A stretch of 64,000 bases of DNA from Mallotus nudiflorus (GCA_947683625.1 CANTUR010000344.1:558001-622000), one strand, 5' to 3'; counted from the first letter of the stretch, positions 42,341 to 55,494 are shown. Notes: generated from the sequence alone by a model not told the origin. Numbers and translations are program-made.

Positions 42341-44169
42341 GGATTCTCAAGCTTTGGTGGGGATTTATAATATATAGTCTTAGATTCTTCAATAAAAGAA
42401 ACTAACCTATAATCTTTAAGCTTGTTCTTATGACTAATGATATCCTTCAGAAATTTACCCTATGTTGGCATATTTATAATGACATCCATAAATAGTATAG
42501 TAATCATAATTTCCTTAAGCTAATTAAGGAATTTTCTAAATTGTTTATCTAAGCTACACTTTATAAACCTTTGAGGAAAAAGAAGTGTTTTAAAATCTAT
42601 CTTAGGTTCATCATCCTTAGGTGGTATGACACCTCCCTTTTTACCCTTCTTTACACTCTCAATATCATCTTTTTTACTACCATCCACATCTTTAATTTCT
42701 ACTCTACCATCATTATCAACCACTCTTATTTTTACTAACAACCTTTTCAACCTCCTTACTACTCCTCAAACTAATTGCTTGGTAAGTCTCTTTTAGTACA
42801 AACTTTGGTTGGCTAAGAAGCTTCCTTAAAGGTTTATTATTAGAGGAGGAGATGTGTTAGGCAATTTGAGTTTCAAATATGTGGTTATAAGTAGCAAGCT
42901 ATTCAAGTTTAGAGTTTAGTTGCTTAAGTTGCTCATTATTTTATTTGTTGATAGTCACTTGTCAGTTGACAAATTGCTCCATAAGAGTTTCAAGGTTAGG
43001 TTTAGGATGGGTAAGATCAAAGGTTTGTTGTTTCATGGGAAATACATATGGGTTTTGAGGTTTAGTGTTTGGGTTAAATGGAGGGTTTAATTGAGAGGAT
43101 ATGTTTGACTAAAAGAATCTAAGGTGGTTTCTCCATTGAGGGTTTTATGTATTGGAGTTAAGCCCCATTCTCTGATTAAAAGCTCCTTGTACATAGCTCA
43201 CATGCTCATTAGTACTCACATTACATTGAGAATATGAATGAGATCCTTTATAAAATTCACAAATAGCATTAACACTTTCTTATGAATTTATTTGAGTTTT
43301 ACTTGCTAATTTGGTGAGAGTGTCTACCTTTGGATTCAATAGATTAATGATGTCAAGCTCCAAAAATCCTTTTGCTTTTTCCATCGTTAGGTTTTCACCC
43401 ATGTACCTTTGAGATGTAAGTTTTTCAAGCAAAATAAGAGCTTTTTCAATAATTTTATCCATCCATTTTCCATTGAAAGCTGCATTAACAAGTTCCTATT
43501 CTCATTTATCAATCCGTTTTAGAAAATTTAAGGAATCATCCAATCCGATAATCCATGATGTGGACATTGCCTTTGAAGTTCCTTAAACCTCTCCCAAGCT
43601 GTGTAGATGGTCTCACTTCCCTTTTTCTTGAAAGTTGTGATCTCATTACGAAACTCGACTATCTTATGTGGTGGAAAATATTTATAGAGAAATGCTTTCT
43701 TCAATTGGTCCCATGTTGTGATTGATTCACTTGGCAAACTAGCAAGCCAAAGTTATGCTTTATCCTTGACTAAAAATGGAAAAAGTCTAAGGCTTATTGC
43801 ATTATTGGTTATACTATTTATTTTGAAAGTTGCACATATATTAAGGAAAGTCAATATGTGAGCATAAGGGTCCTCTCCTTGTAGGCCTAAAAACTTATTA
43901 TTTTGCACCATTTGGATGATACTTAGCTTAATTTTGAAGTCATTATTAGTAATGGTTGGGGCCATTATCCCACCGAAACTACTTAAGATGTCAGGCATAG
44001 CAAAATTGCCTAACGTTCTTCTTTCTGGTTCAACCATATTATTCAATTCTTTTTTATTCACTCTTATATACCTTTTTTCCTTGTGTAAAGCACATAAATT
44101 CAATTCAATTTTAGGATCAAAGTTAAGAGTATTATCACTAATACTTCTAGTAAGCGTCATGTAGAGCAA
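42340..44169 (-). pseudogene. Athila-type gag
   Basis: The frame 44169-43753 holds the N-terminus (around MVEPERRTLGNFAMPD and a domain ending LRLFPFLVKDKA). The frame 43737-43528 holds the retrotrans_gag core (SITTWDQLKKAFLYKYFPP, AWERFKELQRQCPHHGL). Both are typical of Athila gag. The region 43520-42340 is the C-terminal part with several stops and a Lys-rich segment (42750-42520). Confidence 0.9.
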
Positions 44170-44310
44170 AAATCAAAATCAAATAATAAATTATAAAATA
44201 ACTTATAATAAATCACAATTAAGAAAATAATAAATTATAAAAGCAAATAAAAATTAAAACCTAAAATAACTTTTCTCCACCTTAAGTTAATAAAAATCAC
44301 TAAACAAATT

Positions 44311-44327
44311 CCTTGACAATAGTGCCA
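44311..44327 (-). other. Primer-binding site of the Athila-type element
   Basis: On the minus strand TGGCACTATTGTCAAGG starts five bases after the 5' LTR. It resembles the TGGCGCCGTTGCC-type site complementary to tRNA-Asp, with several decay changes. Confidence 0.75.
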
Positions 44328-44332
44328 AAAGT

Positions 44333-45693
44333 TGATGCGGGTCAAATTAAACCCCTAGTCTCTAAGACTAAGTATAAAGTAAGTAGGGTGTCAAACATTG
44401 GGAAATTCAGAGTAAATTTTGTATTAACTGGATAAATACTAGGATGGATAGGTAAACAATATTAAAATAGTATTAGTTTATTCTAACTAATTTAAAGTTA
44501 CTAATTACTAACTACACTAATTAAATTGATTATACTAATAACGATTTTAAGCCATGTATGTTAGAATTACAATTCAGAATTAATTAAGAACTATAAAAGT
44601 TAACAGAATAAAGCCAATGATCCTTAAAAGTAACTCTCATTATCAATTAAGGGTATTTTCATTTAGAGTCCACATACTCTCTCGTGAAATTGTAGAGATA
44701 AATAAAAACCATCAAGTTCTATGCCAATTCTTTATCCCTTTGAATTGAATTTCTTGTCTCCAAGTATTCTTTTAACCTCTAAGTAATTTCAATTACATTT
44801 TTACCAAAATGTCCCAATTCTTATTGTGAACAATTGATTAACAAGTTATATATGATGATCAAGCATACATAACACAATTCAAAACTGAATTAAAATTAAA
44901 TCAACCATGAATTATAAAAGAAAAAATGTAGTTCATAGATTAATTCATCATTATAGTTTTACATACAAAGACTTAGCCAAAATACATAGTGAATAAAGTT
45001 AAAGAACAATAAGGAAGAATTTGTAACATTAAATAACTAAATAGAAAAGAAAAGGGAAAATATTGAATTGATAAACCTTTCACTACTTCTTCTAGAAATC
45101 ACTTGATATTGAATGGTCCTCTTTCTTGAACTTTTGGCTATGCCTTTTTCTTCACACTTCAATTTTTTTGTAATAATACTAGATAATGATATTAATATTT
45201 CTAAGTAAAAACTAAGTATTTTTTCATACCTAAAACAGAGCCAATTTTATGTATTTATGGGCTTCTTATTATCACAATTTGTGCCCGCTTTAAATAGATG
45301 TAAATATAAAAAGGTGTGTTGAAGAGGAGGGAAAAATGAGTCGGCACCACTGTGCCAACTTGGCACCGAATGGCTTTATCATGAGTCAGTACGGGTGTGA
45401 TGAGCCAACCCCAAGGTTTGCTGTCACAAGTCGGCAACAGTGTGCTAAGTCGGCACCCCTCTCTAGAGCCTCCTTTCGACTTTCCATGCCTTATACTTTA
45501 TTCTCATCAATGCTAATGCACTTCCATGCATGAATTAAGGCTAAGAAAATGTACAAAACGTAAAATTAACATAAGAACAACATAAATAAAATAAATAAAA
45601 ATAATGCATAAAAACATAAACAAACACAATTAAAAACTAAAGAAAACTAAACTATAACTACTCTAAAGAACTATGCTAATTTGCATTATAATA
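44333..45693 (-). repeat. 5' LTR of the Athila-type element
   Basis: 1361 bp. The plus-strand left end is TGATGCGGGTCAAATTAAACC and the right end is GCATTATAATA (CA has become TA). It matches 36542-37931. Confidence 0.95.
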
Positions 45694-45698
45694 GAATT

Positions 45699-46030
45699 AC
45701 AAACTAAAATACAACAAACAAAATTTTGCAAATCTTAGAAATTTCAAAGCTGCATAATTCTAGTATGAATAGTAAAACTTGAACAAGTCATATATGGAGT
45801 TTCATAACTCCAAATGAGCTAATTTTTAAATTTATAAAAACTTTAATGTGTCCACTAGAAATTTGATAGAAATAAGAAAGCTAAATTCCATTGTTTAGAT
45901 GGTCTTTAGGACTTGTACTTTTTATTGTGTAAATCCGATAAATAGCTCGACCGTACTAAAGTATTTTTAATATTTTTCTTTACTCGCACATTCAGTTGGT
46001 GTAAACCAATTGAAAATTACTCCAGACACA
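45699..46030. other. Unclassified repeat-like DNA
   Basis: No coding region seen. Wording such as 'tttcataactccaaatgagctaa' and 'gtccactagaaatttgatagaa' resembles retrotransposon non-coding DNA, but no boundary was found. The hAT transposase remnant begins just after. Confidence 0.35.
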
Positions 46031-47345
46031 CAAGACTAAGAATTTGGAAAAATTGATGAGCACTTTATAGAGTTTTTGATGATAGATAACACATTTGGAG
46101 AAGGGTTTTTAAATAAGCTTTTAAGTGCACTAAAAAACACAATATTGATGTGGATGATATTAGAGGACTAGGCTATGATAATGGGTCTAACATGAAACGT
46201 AATAAACAAGGTGTGCCCAAAAAGCTTTTAGATATAAATCCTGCAACATTTTATACTCCTTGTGGCTGCCAAAGTTTGAATTTAATTCTTTGTGATATAG
46301 CTAATTCATGTTATAGAGCAATATCATTTTTTGGAGTAGTACAACGTAGATATTCATTATTAGTTTCTTCTATGAAAAGATGAAAAATTTTATTAGAATA
46401 TGTTACTTTGACTCTTAAATCTTTGTCCCAAACACGTTGGGAAAGTTGAATTGAAAGTGTCAAAGGTCTAAAATTTCAAGCTCCAAAAATTAAGGATGCT
46501 TTATTAAAATTAGTAGAAGTTAGTGAAGATCCTAAGATAAGGAGTGAAGCACAATGCTTAGCAAGCTATGAGATTGAAAGGTTTGAATTTCTATTGGGAA
46601 TGAATATCAGACATGATATATTATTTTGTATAAATTTAGTTAGTAAGAGCTTACAACTTGAAAATATGCATATACAACTTGCCATGGATAAATTAAAGGG
46701 ACTTATTTTTTATTATAAAAATTATAGAGAAAATGGTTTTAATTGTGCTTTAGATTCTTCTAAACAAGTTGCAATTGAGATAGAAATATAACATGTATTT
46801 CATAAAAAACGTGCCATTCATAGAAAAAAAGCAATTTGATGAAAAGGATGATAATGATCATGAGATACTAAAGTCAGTAGAGGAATCTTTCAAAGATTGA
46901 TTATTGCTATTATATTATAGATAGAGCAATATCTTCATTGCATTATAGATTTGAACTATTTTCAGAATATGATGATTTATTTGGTTATTTGGTTTTAAGA
47001 GATTAAGATCTTTTGCTTGTAGTTTAGAAAAAAAAAAATCTTGATTTTGAACATTTTTTTAAACATGACATGGATTCTGATATTGATGGCTTTGATTTAT
47101 TTTCAGAATTAAAAAATTTAAAAGAAGTTACAAAAGAAGAAATTAGTACTCCCATCGAAATACTTGATTTAATAAAATAATTAGATTGTTTTTCAAATTG
47201 TTTTATTATGTATAGGATACTATTTACAATGCCTGTTACAGTTGCATCTGTAGAAAGAAATTTTTTAAAATTAAAGATCATAAAAAATTATTTACAAACA
47301 ATTATATCTCAATATAGATTAAATGGTTTAACAATTTAATGTATC
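46030..47345 (+). pseudogene. hAT transposase remnant (TTF/DUF4371-type, with C-terminal dimerisation domain)
   Basis: The frame 46150-46383 reads GYDNGSNMKRNKQGVPKKLL, FYTPCGCQSLNLILCDIANS and ISFFGVVQRRYSLL. The frame continues past a stop with LKSLSQTRWES, then 46594-46791 with LLGMNIRHDILF, KSLQLENMHIQLAMDKLKGL and YRENGF. Near 47225-47340 the end VTVASVERNFLKLKIIKNYL matches the hAT C-terminal dimerisation block. These are the blocks of the plant TTF-type zinc-finger/hAT transposases (zinc finger MYM-type 1-like). The N-terminal zinc finger is absent and stops or frameshifts interrupt the frame. Confidence 0.88.
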
Positions 47346-48970
47346 AAAAATGATTTAAAAAGCCTCATTTTTGTGACTTGCTTAAGGCCACCATAAATGT
47401 TGAGCCACCCTTGCTTTTGCTGGACTTAGATTTTTCCAGTTCTGCGACATGTATAGCTTCGGCTTTTCACTCTTCATGGGCTTTCAATTGCCATAATCGT
47501 TCAATATCTACTAATTTTCGATTATGGCCCTGTACACTTTGGTGCCATTTGGGTGCGTATATGTGTACTGTAGCTTATTGCTTTCCAAGTCTCTATGTAT
47601 AGCCTCGTCATAAAGTTGCTTCGCTCACAGTTCAATGACATAATGAAAGTGATATTCACATCAGCTGCAATAGTGTGGGAATTATATCACTCACAGCTTA
47701 TGGCATAGAGTAAAGCGGCATGACAGTGGTAGGCACTGGTGGAGGAAATTCCGAACTTTTGATGAAGACATTAGGAGTGAAGAGTTTTATGCACTTCCTT
47801 ACAACCTCAATAAAGATCTTCCCTTCATTATAACTCTAAAATCAAATGCTGGCCATCAATGTAGCTAGGTACACAGAAGTAGAGAAAAATTATGGATTTA
47901 TTGTATCCATTTTGTTACATTGTAACTATGTTTACTAAAATGTATGATACATACAAGAATGTAATAAGTATAGGGTAGTTAAGTAAGCCAGGGATGTATA
48001 CCAAATTGCCTAAACTTTCTATATATATCAAATTTGGTTACCAGCTATACATGTGAGGTTACCTGTATTTCTAGTCCCTCTAAATTAACAATTATAAAGT
48101 TAAGTATGTGGACAAGCATCTTGTTCTCATGGCCAAAGAGCCTATCTTGTTGCTTTTCAAAGCTTGCAAATCCAAGTTGATTTTAGCTTTCGATGTATGC
48201 CTCGGTTGATGTTTGACAGAAGGCATGACAAGCACACTTACCGTTCAAATACTCGACATAAGTAGATTTAAATGGCAGTTGCCAATGACACATAGAGCAA
48301 TTGGTTTAGGTAGAAATATTTGGGATCAAAATCCTTCGATATATGATAGCACCAATAATTAAATTTTTTGATTGATTATACGGGCGGGCATGCCCACAAG
48401 TAGATATTTAAATTCCACCTTCCCTAATAACAATTGTTCCTAGTAGCATTAACAACTAGGGTGACTTTTACAGGGTATGTTAACTAGGCAACATTGAAAT
48501 AAAATAGTAGCAGCTAAAAAAATATTTACTAAAAAAATACAGGTCTTATTTTTATTAATTAAATATAAATTTTTAAAAATTATATATAACATTTTAAAGG
48601 ATAATTAAGTAATAATTATTTAAGTAATTGTTAAGATTCTCTTTTCCCTTCCTTTTGTTAGTACAATAGTTCATTTCAAGCTAATGGTAAAATTCTAGCA
48701 ACCTTTCTTCACATTCGTTTTCGTGAATCATATCCACTAACTTTTTAAAAATAAATTATATTAATAATTTAAAAATTAATACATATTGTTTTTTAATTTT
48801 AATAAAAATTATATTAAAACTCTATTTGCCGGTTATTTACTGCAATTCTATATCCATATAATACACTTTTTGAATGAAATGTATTAATAAAAAAGAAAGG
48901 TTTTGCCTTGACCGCCTACAATTAAATTTATATTATACATTTTAAATATTTTATATTTGACAAATAAAAT
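47346..48970. other. Unrecognised region, possible degenerate gene fragment on the minus strand
   Basis: Between about 47870 and 47360 the minus strand shows broken but protein-like stretches, for example EVVRKCIKLFTPNVFIKS and HIYAPKWHQSVQGHNRKL followed by a Lys/Ser-rich end. I cannot assign them. Base composition is more balanced than the surroundings. From 47900 to 48970 the DNA is AT-rich without recognisable features. Confidence 0.3.
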
Positions 48971-49689
48971 TTATTTCATGTCACGACCCAAAACAAGGGT
49001 CATGACTAACGTTAGGGAACTGGAATTCTTTCGAATCCGGAACCCGTAGCAAGCCTAAAAATAAAATAAAACATACAATAATAATAATAACAACACTTAA
49101 TGCAGCAGAAATAAAATCATAAATATCAAAATAATATTTCCATCAAACGAAATTAAATCGAATCCCTATCTCATATATATAAATAAACTTTTAATACAAA
49201 TCCAATTCAAATATTCAAAGTACATAACTCACACAAATATAATACATAAAATCCACAATTTATTTACAACTACTGCAGTATCTAGATTATAAAAATAAAA
49301 CTCAAGACTCAGATAAGCAGTTCACATAAAGAAGTCGAGGCGGAAGAAATTCGGCGTACAGGCCTGCTACTAAGGTCTGAAGATGATGACTCTCCTGAAA
49401 AATAGTCAACGGAGGGGAGTCAGATCTCACTGAGTGAATTACTATAATATATATACATGCATACTAAATGACAATGCATACAGTCAATAGTACATATATA
49501 AATATATATACAGGCAAATACACACAGATGCAATAAAATCATTTTTATATATTTTGTCTGAAAACCACTAGTTATGAAGGATCAAATAGAACCCTAGAAA
49601 ATCACAACATCAAATCAGTGTTAGACAACACTCTAGCCACACAGGCTCACTTATTTCAAAATATTCACTTATTCCATTTAGACAGTAGA

Positions 49690-49795
49690 CTGGCCCCGAG
49701 ACACTAAGTCAACTGAGCTCCAGCAGTCTGACTGTCAATGTGATTGGCCCTGAGACACTTGGTCAACCGAGCTCCAGCAATCACACTCCCAAATC
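49690..49795. repeat. Direct repeat of about 56 bp inside the solo LTR
   Basis: 'tggccccgagacactaagtcaactgagctccagcag' recurs 54-56 bp later as 'tggccctgagacacttggtcaaccgagctccagcaa'. Confidence 0.85.
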
Positions 49796-51740
49796 ACATC
49801 ACACATCAGATAAATCAATTCCAATCAATATCCTCAAACTAGTTAGTAATATAGCCTAAATGCTATAAGCGTACCGGTACGTACTCGGTCCTAATGTTGC
49901 TCACTAGGTAGCATGTTCTATTGATATCCTTCATTAAAATATAAAGCATACATTCATAAAAGTAAATGATGCATAAATTGAATAAAATAGCAACATAAAC
50001 CATATATATACTAGAAATATACAAAAAATAAATCAGGTATATTTCGAGTATATATACGTCAAATAAATCCAATATAATTACAAAATAAGCTAGAAATATA
50101 TTCAAAAACATTTTAAGCATAATTCATTAATAAGACATGCATATAGTTTAAAATATACAGAAAATAAACCAAAAATAAACTAAAAATAAACTTAAGTAAT
50201 AATTAAACAATTTATTCATATTTAATCAAAATAAAACATACATTTCTAAATCATGCACCCTAAAGCATATATATATAGAATAGTAACTCATACTTAGTGC
50301 GCTCTTCGAGATGGGTCCGACGGGCCTGGTCCACTAGGCCTCGGTCTCGGCACAACTAAACAAACAATAAATAACAGACATCATAATAAACCTAACAGAA
50401 AATCCTAGAAACTCGATCTAGAATATTAGACACAGAATCAGAATTAGGGTTCGATTGGATATCGCGTTTTACGAGAATTCTATCGAAAATTCGGCAGAAC
50501 CTCCCCTGTAAAACGGACATCTCTCTACTCAAATAGTAGAGCTAGCCCTGCAAAGAAATGCACTTCAAAAAACAGACACAGAAACACATCCACAACCCCT
50601 CGGTCGGGACTCCAAACTACAATCTACCGACCGGGGTCCACAATTCACAGAACAATACAAAAATACCGAAAATACCCTTATATCACAAAAATACATTTTA
50701 TAAGTAGAAATTACGTAATTAACCCTAAAACACAGTAAAAACCGATAAAAACTCATTTTATTAGAAAAATCGTATATTATATATATAATTGAAAATAATT
50801 TACGAAAAGTAGTTTTATTTAGTTAAAAATACTAAATAATTTTTAGAAATCATTTTTATACCTTAAATAACTATTAAAACCAATTTAATTACATTTTTAG
50901 CCAATTTAGTGTAAAATTACCAAAATACCCCTATATATATAAATATACTAAAATTACTCCAAAAATTCACCAAAAATAATATAATTGCACAAAATTAATT
51001 TTATCAACATATTTATCAATAATATCAATAATTAAAATCAATTAACTAATTAATTTCAATTAAAAACACAATTAACCCTATTTTTCAAAAATTACATAAA
51101 CTAATTAAATTCAAAATAAATACATAGAAATTCATAAAAATTTCAAATAAATTCCTATAATTAATTTTAACACCTATATTTATCATAAAACACAATTTCA
51201 TAATTTAATTAATTAATTTTCGAAAATTAGAAAATAATATTAAAATATTCAAAAATACCCAAAAATCAAAATAATTCCCAAAAATTCTACAAGAATTCGT
51301 ACATGTAGATTAAGCTACTAGGATCAAAATTTTTTAAGGGACTTTTCATGAATCACAAAGGAAAGCTCAAAAAAATTCAAAAATCAATTATGGCCGAAAT
51401 TGAAAAATTGAGAAAAACCATACCAAATCAAGTTTTGAGCTTAAACAAAGCTTGAAATCGTCTTCTATGGCTTTAGGGGAGTCCAACAACATCGGAATGA
51501 GGGAATTTGGTGTCCGGAATCGTGAGGTGTGAAGAAAATGAAACTTTCAGCCAAAAATGATGGAAGACAAGCTGATCGGCGCAGGGGAAGACGACCAGAA
51601 CGGTGGAGCTGTTGGAGAAGACGGTGGCACGCCGGGAGGCACTCTGACGGCCGGTGATCGGAAGTTACAGACGGTGAGGGTGAGGATTGATGGAGGGAAG
51701 TCGGGGAAGGAGAGAAAAAAAATAGAAGAGGAAAAAAATG

Positions 51741-51742
<2 letters not shown>

Positions 51743-51812
<70 letters not shown>
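51743..51812. repeat. (TA)n microsatellite, about 70 bp
   Basis: A long uninterrupted TA run inside the solo LTR. The open frame 51557-51817 that runs into it is a chance frame. Confidence 0.97.
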
Positions 51813-51818
<6 letters not shown>

Positions 51819-52289
51819 ATTAATAATAGTTTAATAATTTATAATATAGTATATTAATATAATACTTGGAAAAATTACCCACCACACACATATAATTTAA
51901 TATTTTAATAATTTATATACTAAATAAAAATAATTAAATAACAATAAAACTAATTAATAAATAGTAAAATATTAGGGTAATTAATTAAACCCTAATTAAA
52001 TAAATACACATATATACGTTATTTAGTACTTTAAAAATATATATGAGTTCATGCAAGTCCGGAAATCTATTTAATATAATTAATAGTAAATTATTTACGT
52101 GAAAATTTTCCCAAAAATAGAATTCTCGGGAAAATTTTACGTAAAACACTTAAAATAATGTACAATAATTAAAATAAGTTTTAAATACATATCAACTCGT
52201 AAAAATATCATAATTATTTACAAAATTATTAACACTGCATATCCCGATGCAGTATAAAAATATTTAAAAACACGAGATATTACATTTCA

Positions 52290-53622
52290 ACATACCAAGT
52301 TTTATTTGAGGTATAGTACGAATCATAAAAATTGAGTTCATATTAATATGGTAAACCCCAATTGACGGATGCCGATTACATAAATCCCATAAGTGTGACA
52401 CCAATTAAGACATTTAATACATGCTAATATGACAATTTGTAATACTTGTAATACAAATTACCTAAGTTTTTTTAATATGCTAACATTAGTAAAGTTGAGT
52501 CCATATCAATATAATAAATCCTAATTAATATAGTATTGATTATTTATTCCAATTGGAGTAGTGTCAATTCTGAATCAATATATTTTAATATTTTGATATA
52601 AAAAAATAAAAATTGTTCAGTTACTATAATTATTATTGCAATAAAAACATAATAACTTCAAAATGTATATTAATTAATTTAATAAGAAATTGGATGAATT
52701 TAAAATTGTATTATAAATTCAAGAATCAAATAAAATTTTTAGTTTTTCATATTGGTTCATATAACAACAAATTAAATAGTGGGGGATATAATAGTTTAAC
52801 ATAGTAAAATCTTGGAGATGTTATAGTAATTATTGAAAATATAGGGATCTAATAGTATAATAAGTTAAATTTTACGGATGGTATAGTAATTCCTTAACAA
52901 AGACAACAGCTTATAGCAATTAATGAGTTTTTGAATTGTTGTCTTAAAAGGTATGTTGTTTTTTTAGTTGTTCAAACAAGAGAGTAAATAAGATAAGATA
53001 AATAAACGATTAAAAAAAAAGATAAATACATGAAAAGCTTACAACTAAAAAATTAATGAGTAATGTTAAACGGTATAATTTGTGCCAGCATAAAAGGGTA
53101 TATTAGAGATTTTATTTCTATTTTTAAATATAGTATATTATTTTTGATATATAAAAATTTTATTTGGTGACAAATATTTAAAATTTTTTAGAACATTATT
53201 CTTAAATTTATTATTTAAATATGGAAAATAAATCTTGGAAAACAAAAATTTTGATGGAGTTGACTTATTAAATTTTTTCTAATATTAAAAAAAAAAAAAT
53301 CTCATATCAGCGATTTTCATATGTTTATTAAATAAAAATCTTTATATTTCTAATAATATATTTCTTTCTTATTATTGTTTGTTCACATATATGCATTCTA
53401 TTTATTTTTTATATTTCATACATTTTTTAGTGATCCTGATGTATAACAAATTTTATTATTGAGTGAAAATAATACTTAATAAAAATTATAAAATAAGCAT
53501 ACTTAATAAAAATAAGCACGTATTGTGTTTTCAATTTTTTTAATAGCTGTAAATATAGATTTAAAGAACTAGAATAATTTTTATGTATACCATTATGGAT
53601 TGTCTCTAGTGAAAAGATGGTT
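52290..53622. other. Intergenic AT-rich DNA
   Basis: No coding region recognised on either strand. Weakly repeated phrases ('gttatagtaatt', 'gagtccatatcaatat') occur, but no bounded element was found. Confidence 0.45.
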
Positions 53623-53630
53623 CCCACTCT

Positions 53631-54594
53631 TAGGGCTAAGCATGAGTTTTGAAGAATTAGAACTGTTTTGAAGAATTAAAACTGTTCCGAAAAATTAAAT
53701 TAAAAATTTCAAGAATTGAAAAGCTCTGTTAATTATTTGACTTTCTTTAAATCGAATTGTCTAGAAAATTTTTATTAGGACTAGTATAGAGAATTTAAAT
53801 TCTTCAAACTGAGATCCATCTTAAACCACTCAAATTGTACCAAACCAAAAAATCGAAACTAAAACCGATAATTTAATAGAATTAAAGTAATATATACATA
53901 TATGTTATAAAAATTAACATTATATTATGAAACTTTTGCAATAATACGTTTAATTTATTAATATTGAATATGCTAATTTGACATGTAATATAAAATAATG
54001 TCATTTTAATTATTTGAAGTAAAAAATTTCACTCATCAATTATATTATTTTAAATAAAAAAATAAATATTAAATTAATAAATAGTATTTTAGAATATTGT
54101 AATATAATTTCTATTAAAAAATTTAAATTCATCTTTAATAATAGAATTGTATTATAGTATACTATTTATAATTATGTTGTTATTATTATTATTTTATTAT
54201 TTATATAAATTTTTCATAAAAATATAATAATTATATGATGTATTAGAGTGTATCGTAAAATTTTTATTAAAATTTTCATAGTAAAAAATAATGATAAATA
54301 AAAATATAAAAAAATCATTTAATTTTATAATAAAATTATGAAATGGTTTGTAGTTTAATAGTTTAATATGAAATGTATTTTTATTTATTTTTTAAAATTA
54401 GACAACAATCACTTTCCAAACCGAAAATTTTAATTCGGATAAGAACCAAATTGAATAGAAAATTTTAGTGTTTAAATTGAATTGAATAAAAAATGTGGAA
54501 CAATTTTAAAGCTTTAAATTTCACATTTCCAATATTTTAAAATAATTCCGGAAAATTACATTATGTGAATTGAACTGGACTGTACTTACCCTTA
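53631..54594. mobile_element. Non-autonomous hAT-type element
   Basis: Left end TAGGGCTAAGCATGAG; the right end, read on the other strand, is TAAGGGTAAGTACAGT. The flanking 8-mers CCCACTCT (53623-53630) and CTCACTCC (54595-54602) match at 6 of 8 positions, as expected for an old hAT TSD. It is 964 bp, AT-rich, with 'aaccaaa' and 'ttcggat' words near the ends and no coding frame. Confidence 0.65.
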
Positions 54595-54602
54595 CTCACT
54601 CC

Positions 54603-55489
54603 CACCGCTTCCTCTTCCTCTTCTTAACACTCGTCCAAAAGGGTGTGTTTCTTGCTGTCACTCAAGAGATGACTTAGTGATTTATATATGAGTTTAAGTG
54701 GTACATATCTCTTCTTTATTAAAATGAACAAAAACAAAATTTTCAAAATTTATTATGAAAGTCAAGATTTAGCTAGATGAGCTAGATTATAAAATTAATT
54801 TTTCAATAAAATTTAGATAAATTTTATTTTTGATTATTTATAATTGATAAATTTTTTTATAACTTTTATGATAAAATTTTTTATATACATTTTACATATA
54901 TTGCATTGTTGATGTCTTATTTATATCTTAAATATTAAATGTTCAAAAAAATTAGTCATCCATTTAAATTCAATGATTGAATGAAGTAAATAAATTATTT
55001 TTTAATCTTAAATTAGAAACAAGGCACATTTCTTCCTCCGATATCCAACTAAAATATATTTAATGTTTTGGCTATGTTCTCTACACATTTGGGGCTTTTG
55101 TCACATGCAATATCAATCCTCTATTTTTTGCTTTGTTATTTTCCATTTGAATTTTATCTCATTCTTTTCGATTAGAATAAAATTATAAGACTTGTAAAAT
55201 TATTTAATAATTAATTTAAGATAAATGTGTATAATACAACCCAAATTCAAGATTATCTTTTTAAGTTAAATAGAAAATTCATAATTTATTTATTTTGACG
55301 AAGAAAAATGACTTAAGTAAATTAAAACATTTTTAAAAAAATTTAAATTTAAATTATTACTCATTTCATTTTGCTTAAATTGAAATTAAAATTTTTAAAT
55401 TCCAAATTGGTTTGACGCCACTTATATACACTTTATAATACTATAAATAATTATATTTAGATCATTCGACTTTCATTAATTTTTTTATT
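54603..55489. other. Intergenic AT-rich DNA
   Basis: No gene or bounded repeat seen. It ends in ATATT (55490-55494), the left flank of element B and probably its TSD; the right partner lies outside the window. Confidence 0.5.
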
Positions 55490-55494
55490 ATATT

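Larger units (their letters stand above)
36542..45693 (-). mobile_element. Athila-type Ty3/gypsy LTR retrotransposon, internally deleted
   Basis: A 9.15-kb minus-strand element flanked by the perfect duplication GAATT (36537-36541 and 45694-45698). It has long LTRs (1390 and 1361 bp), a tRNA-Asp type primer site, gag, protease and RT, then directly an env-like/ATHILA-ORF region, a polypurine tract and the 3' LTR. RNase H and integrase are absent. Protease, RT and the downstream ORF all match the Athila lineage by recognition. Only 17 bp separate its left TSD from the right TSD of the copia element. Confidence 0.95.
48979..52284 (-). mobile_element. Solo LTR, 3.3 kb, Ty3/gypsy type
   Basis: A perfect duplication TTTCA flanks it (48974-48978 and 52285-52289). 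On the minus strand it starts TGTAATATCTCGTG and ends GGGTCGTGACA, with the TG...CA ends of an LTR. No coding region and no second copy of either end are present, so it is a single LTR. Length and end sequence recall the long LTRs of the Tekay/Del group (inference). It contains an imperfect direct repeat (49690-49790, 'ccgagacacta.gtcaac.gagctccagca') and an AT microsatellite. Confidence 0.88.

Noticed and set aside
51557..51817. Open frame of 86 codons ending in a Tyr/Ile run
   Set aside because: It runs through a TA microsatellite inside a solo LTR and its codons are shaped by the repeat. Similar chance frames occur at 16590-16808 and 31055-31285.
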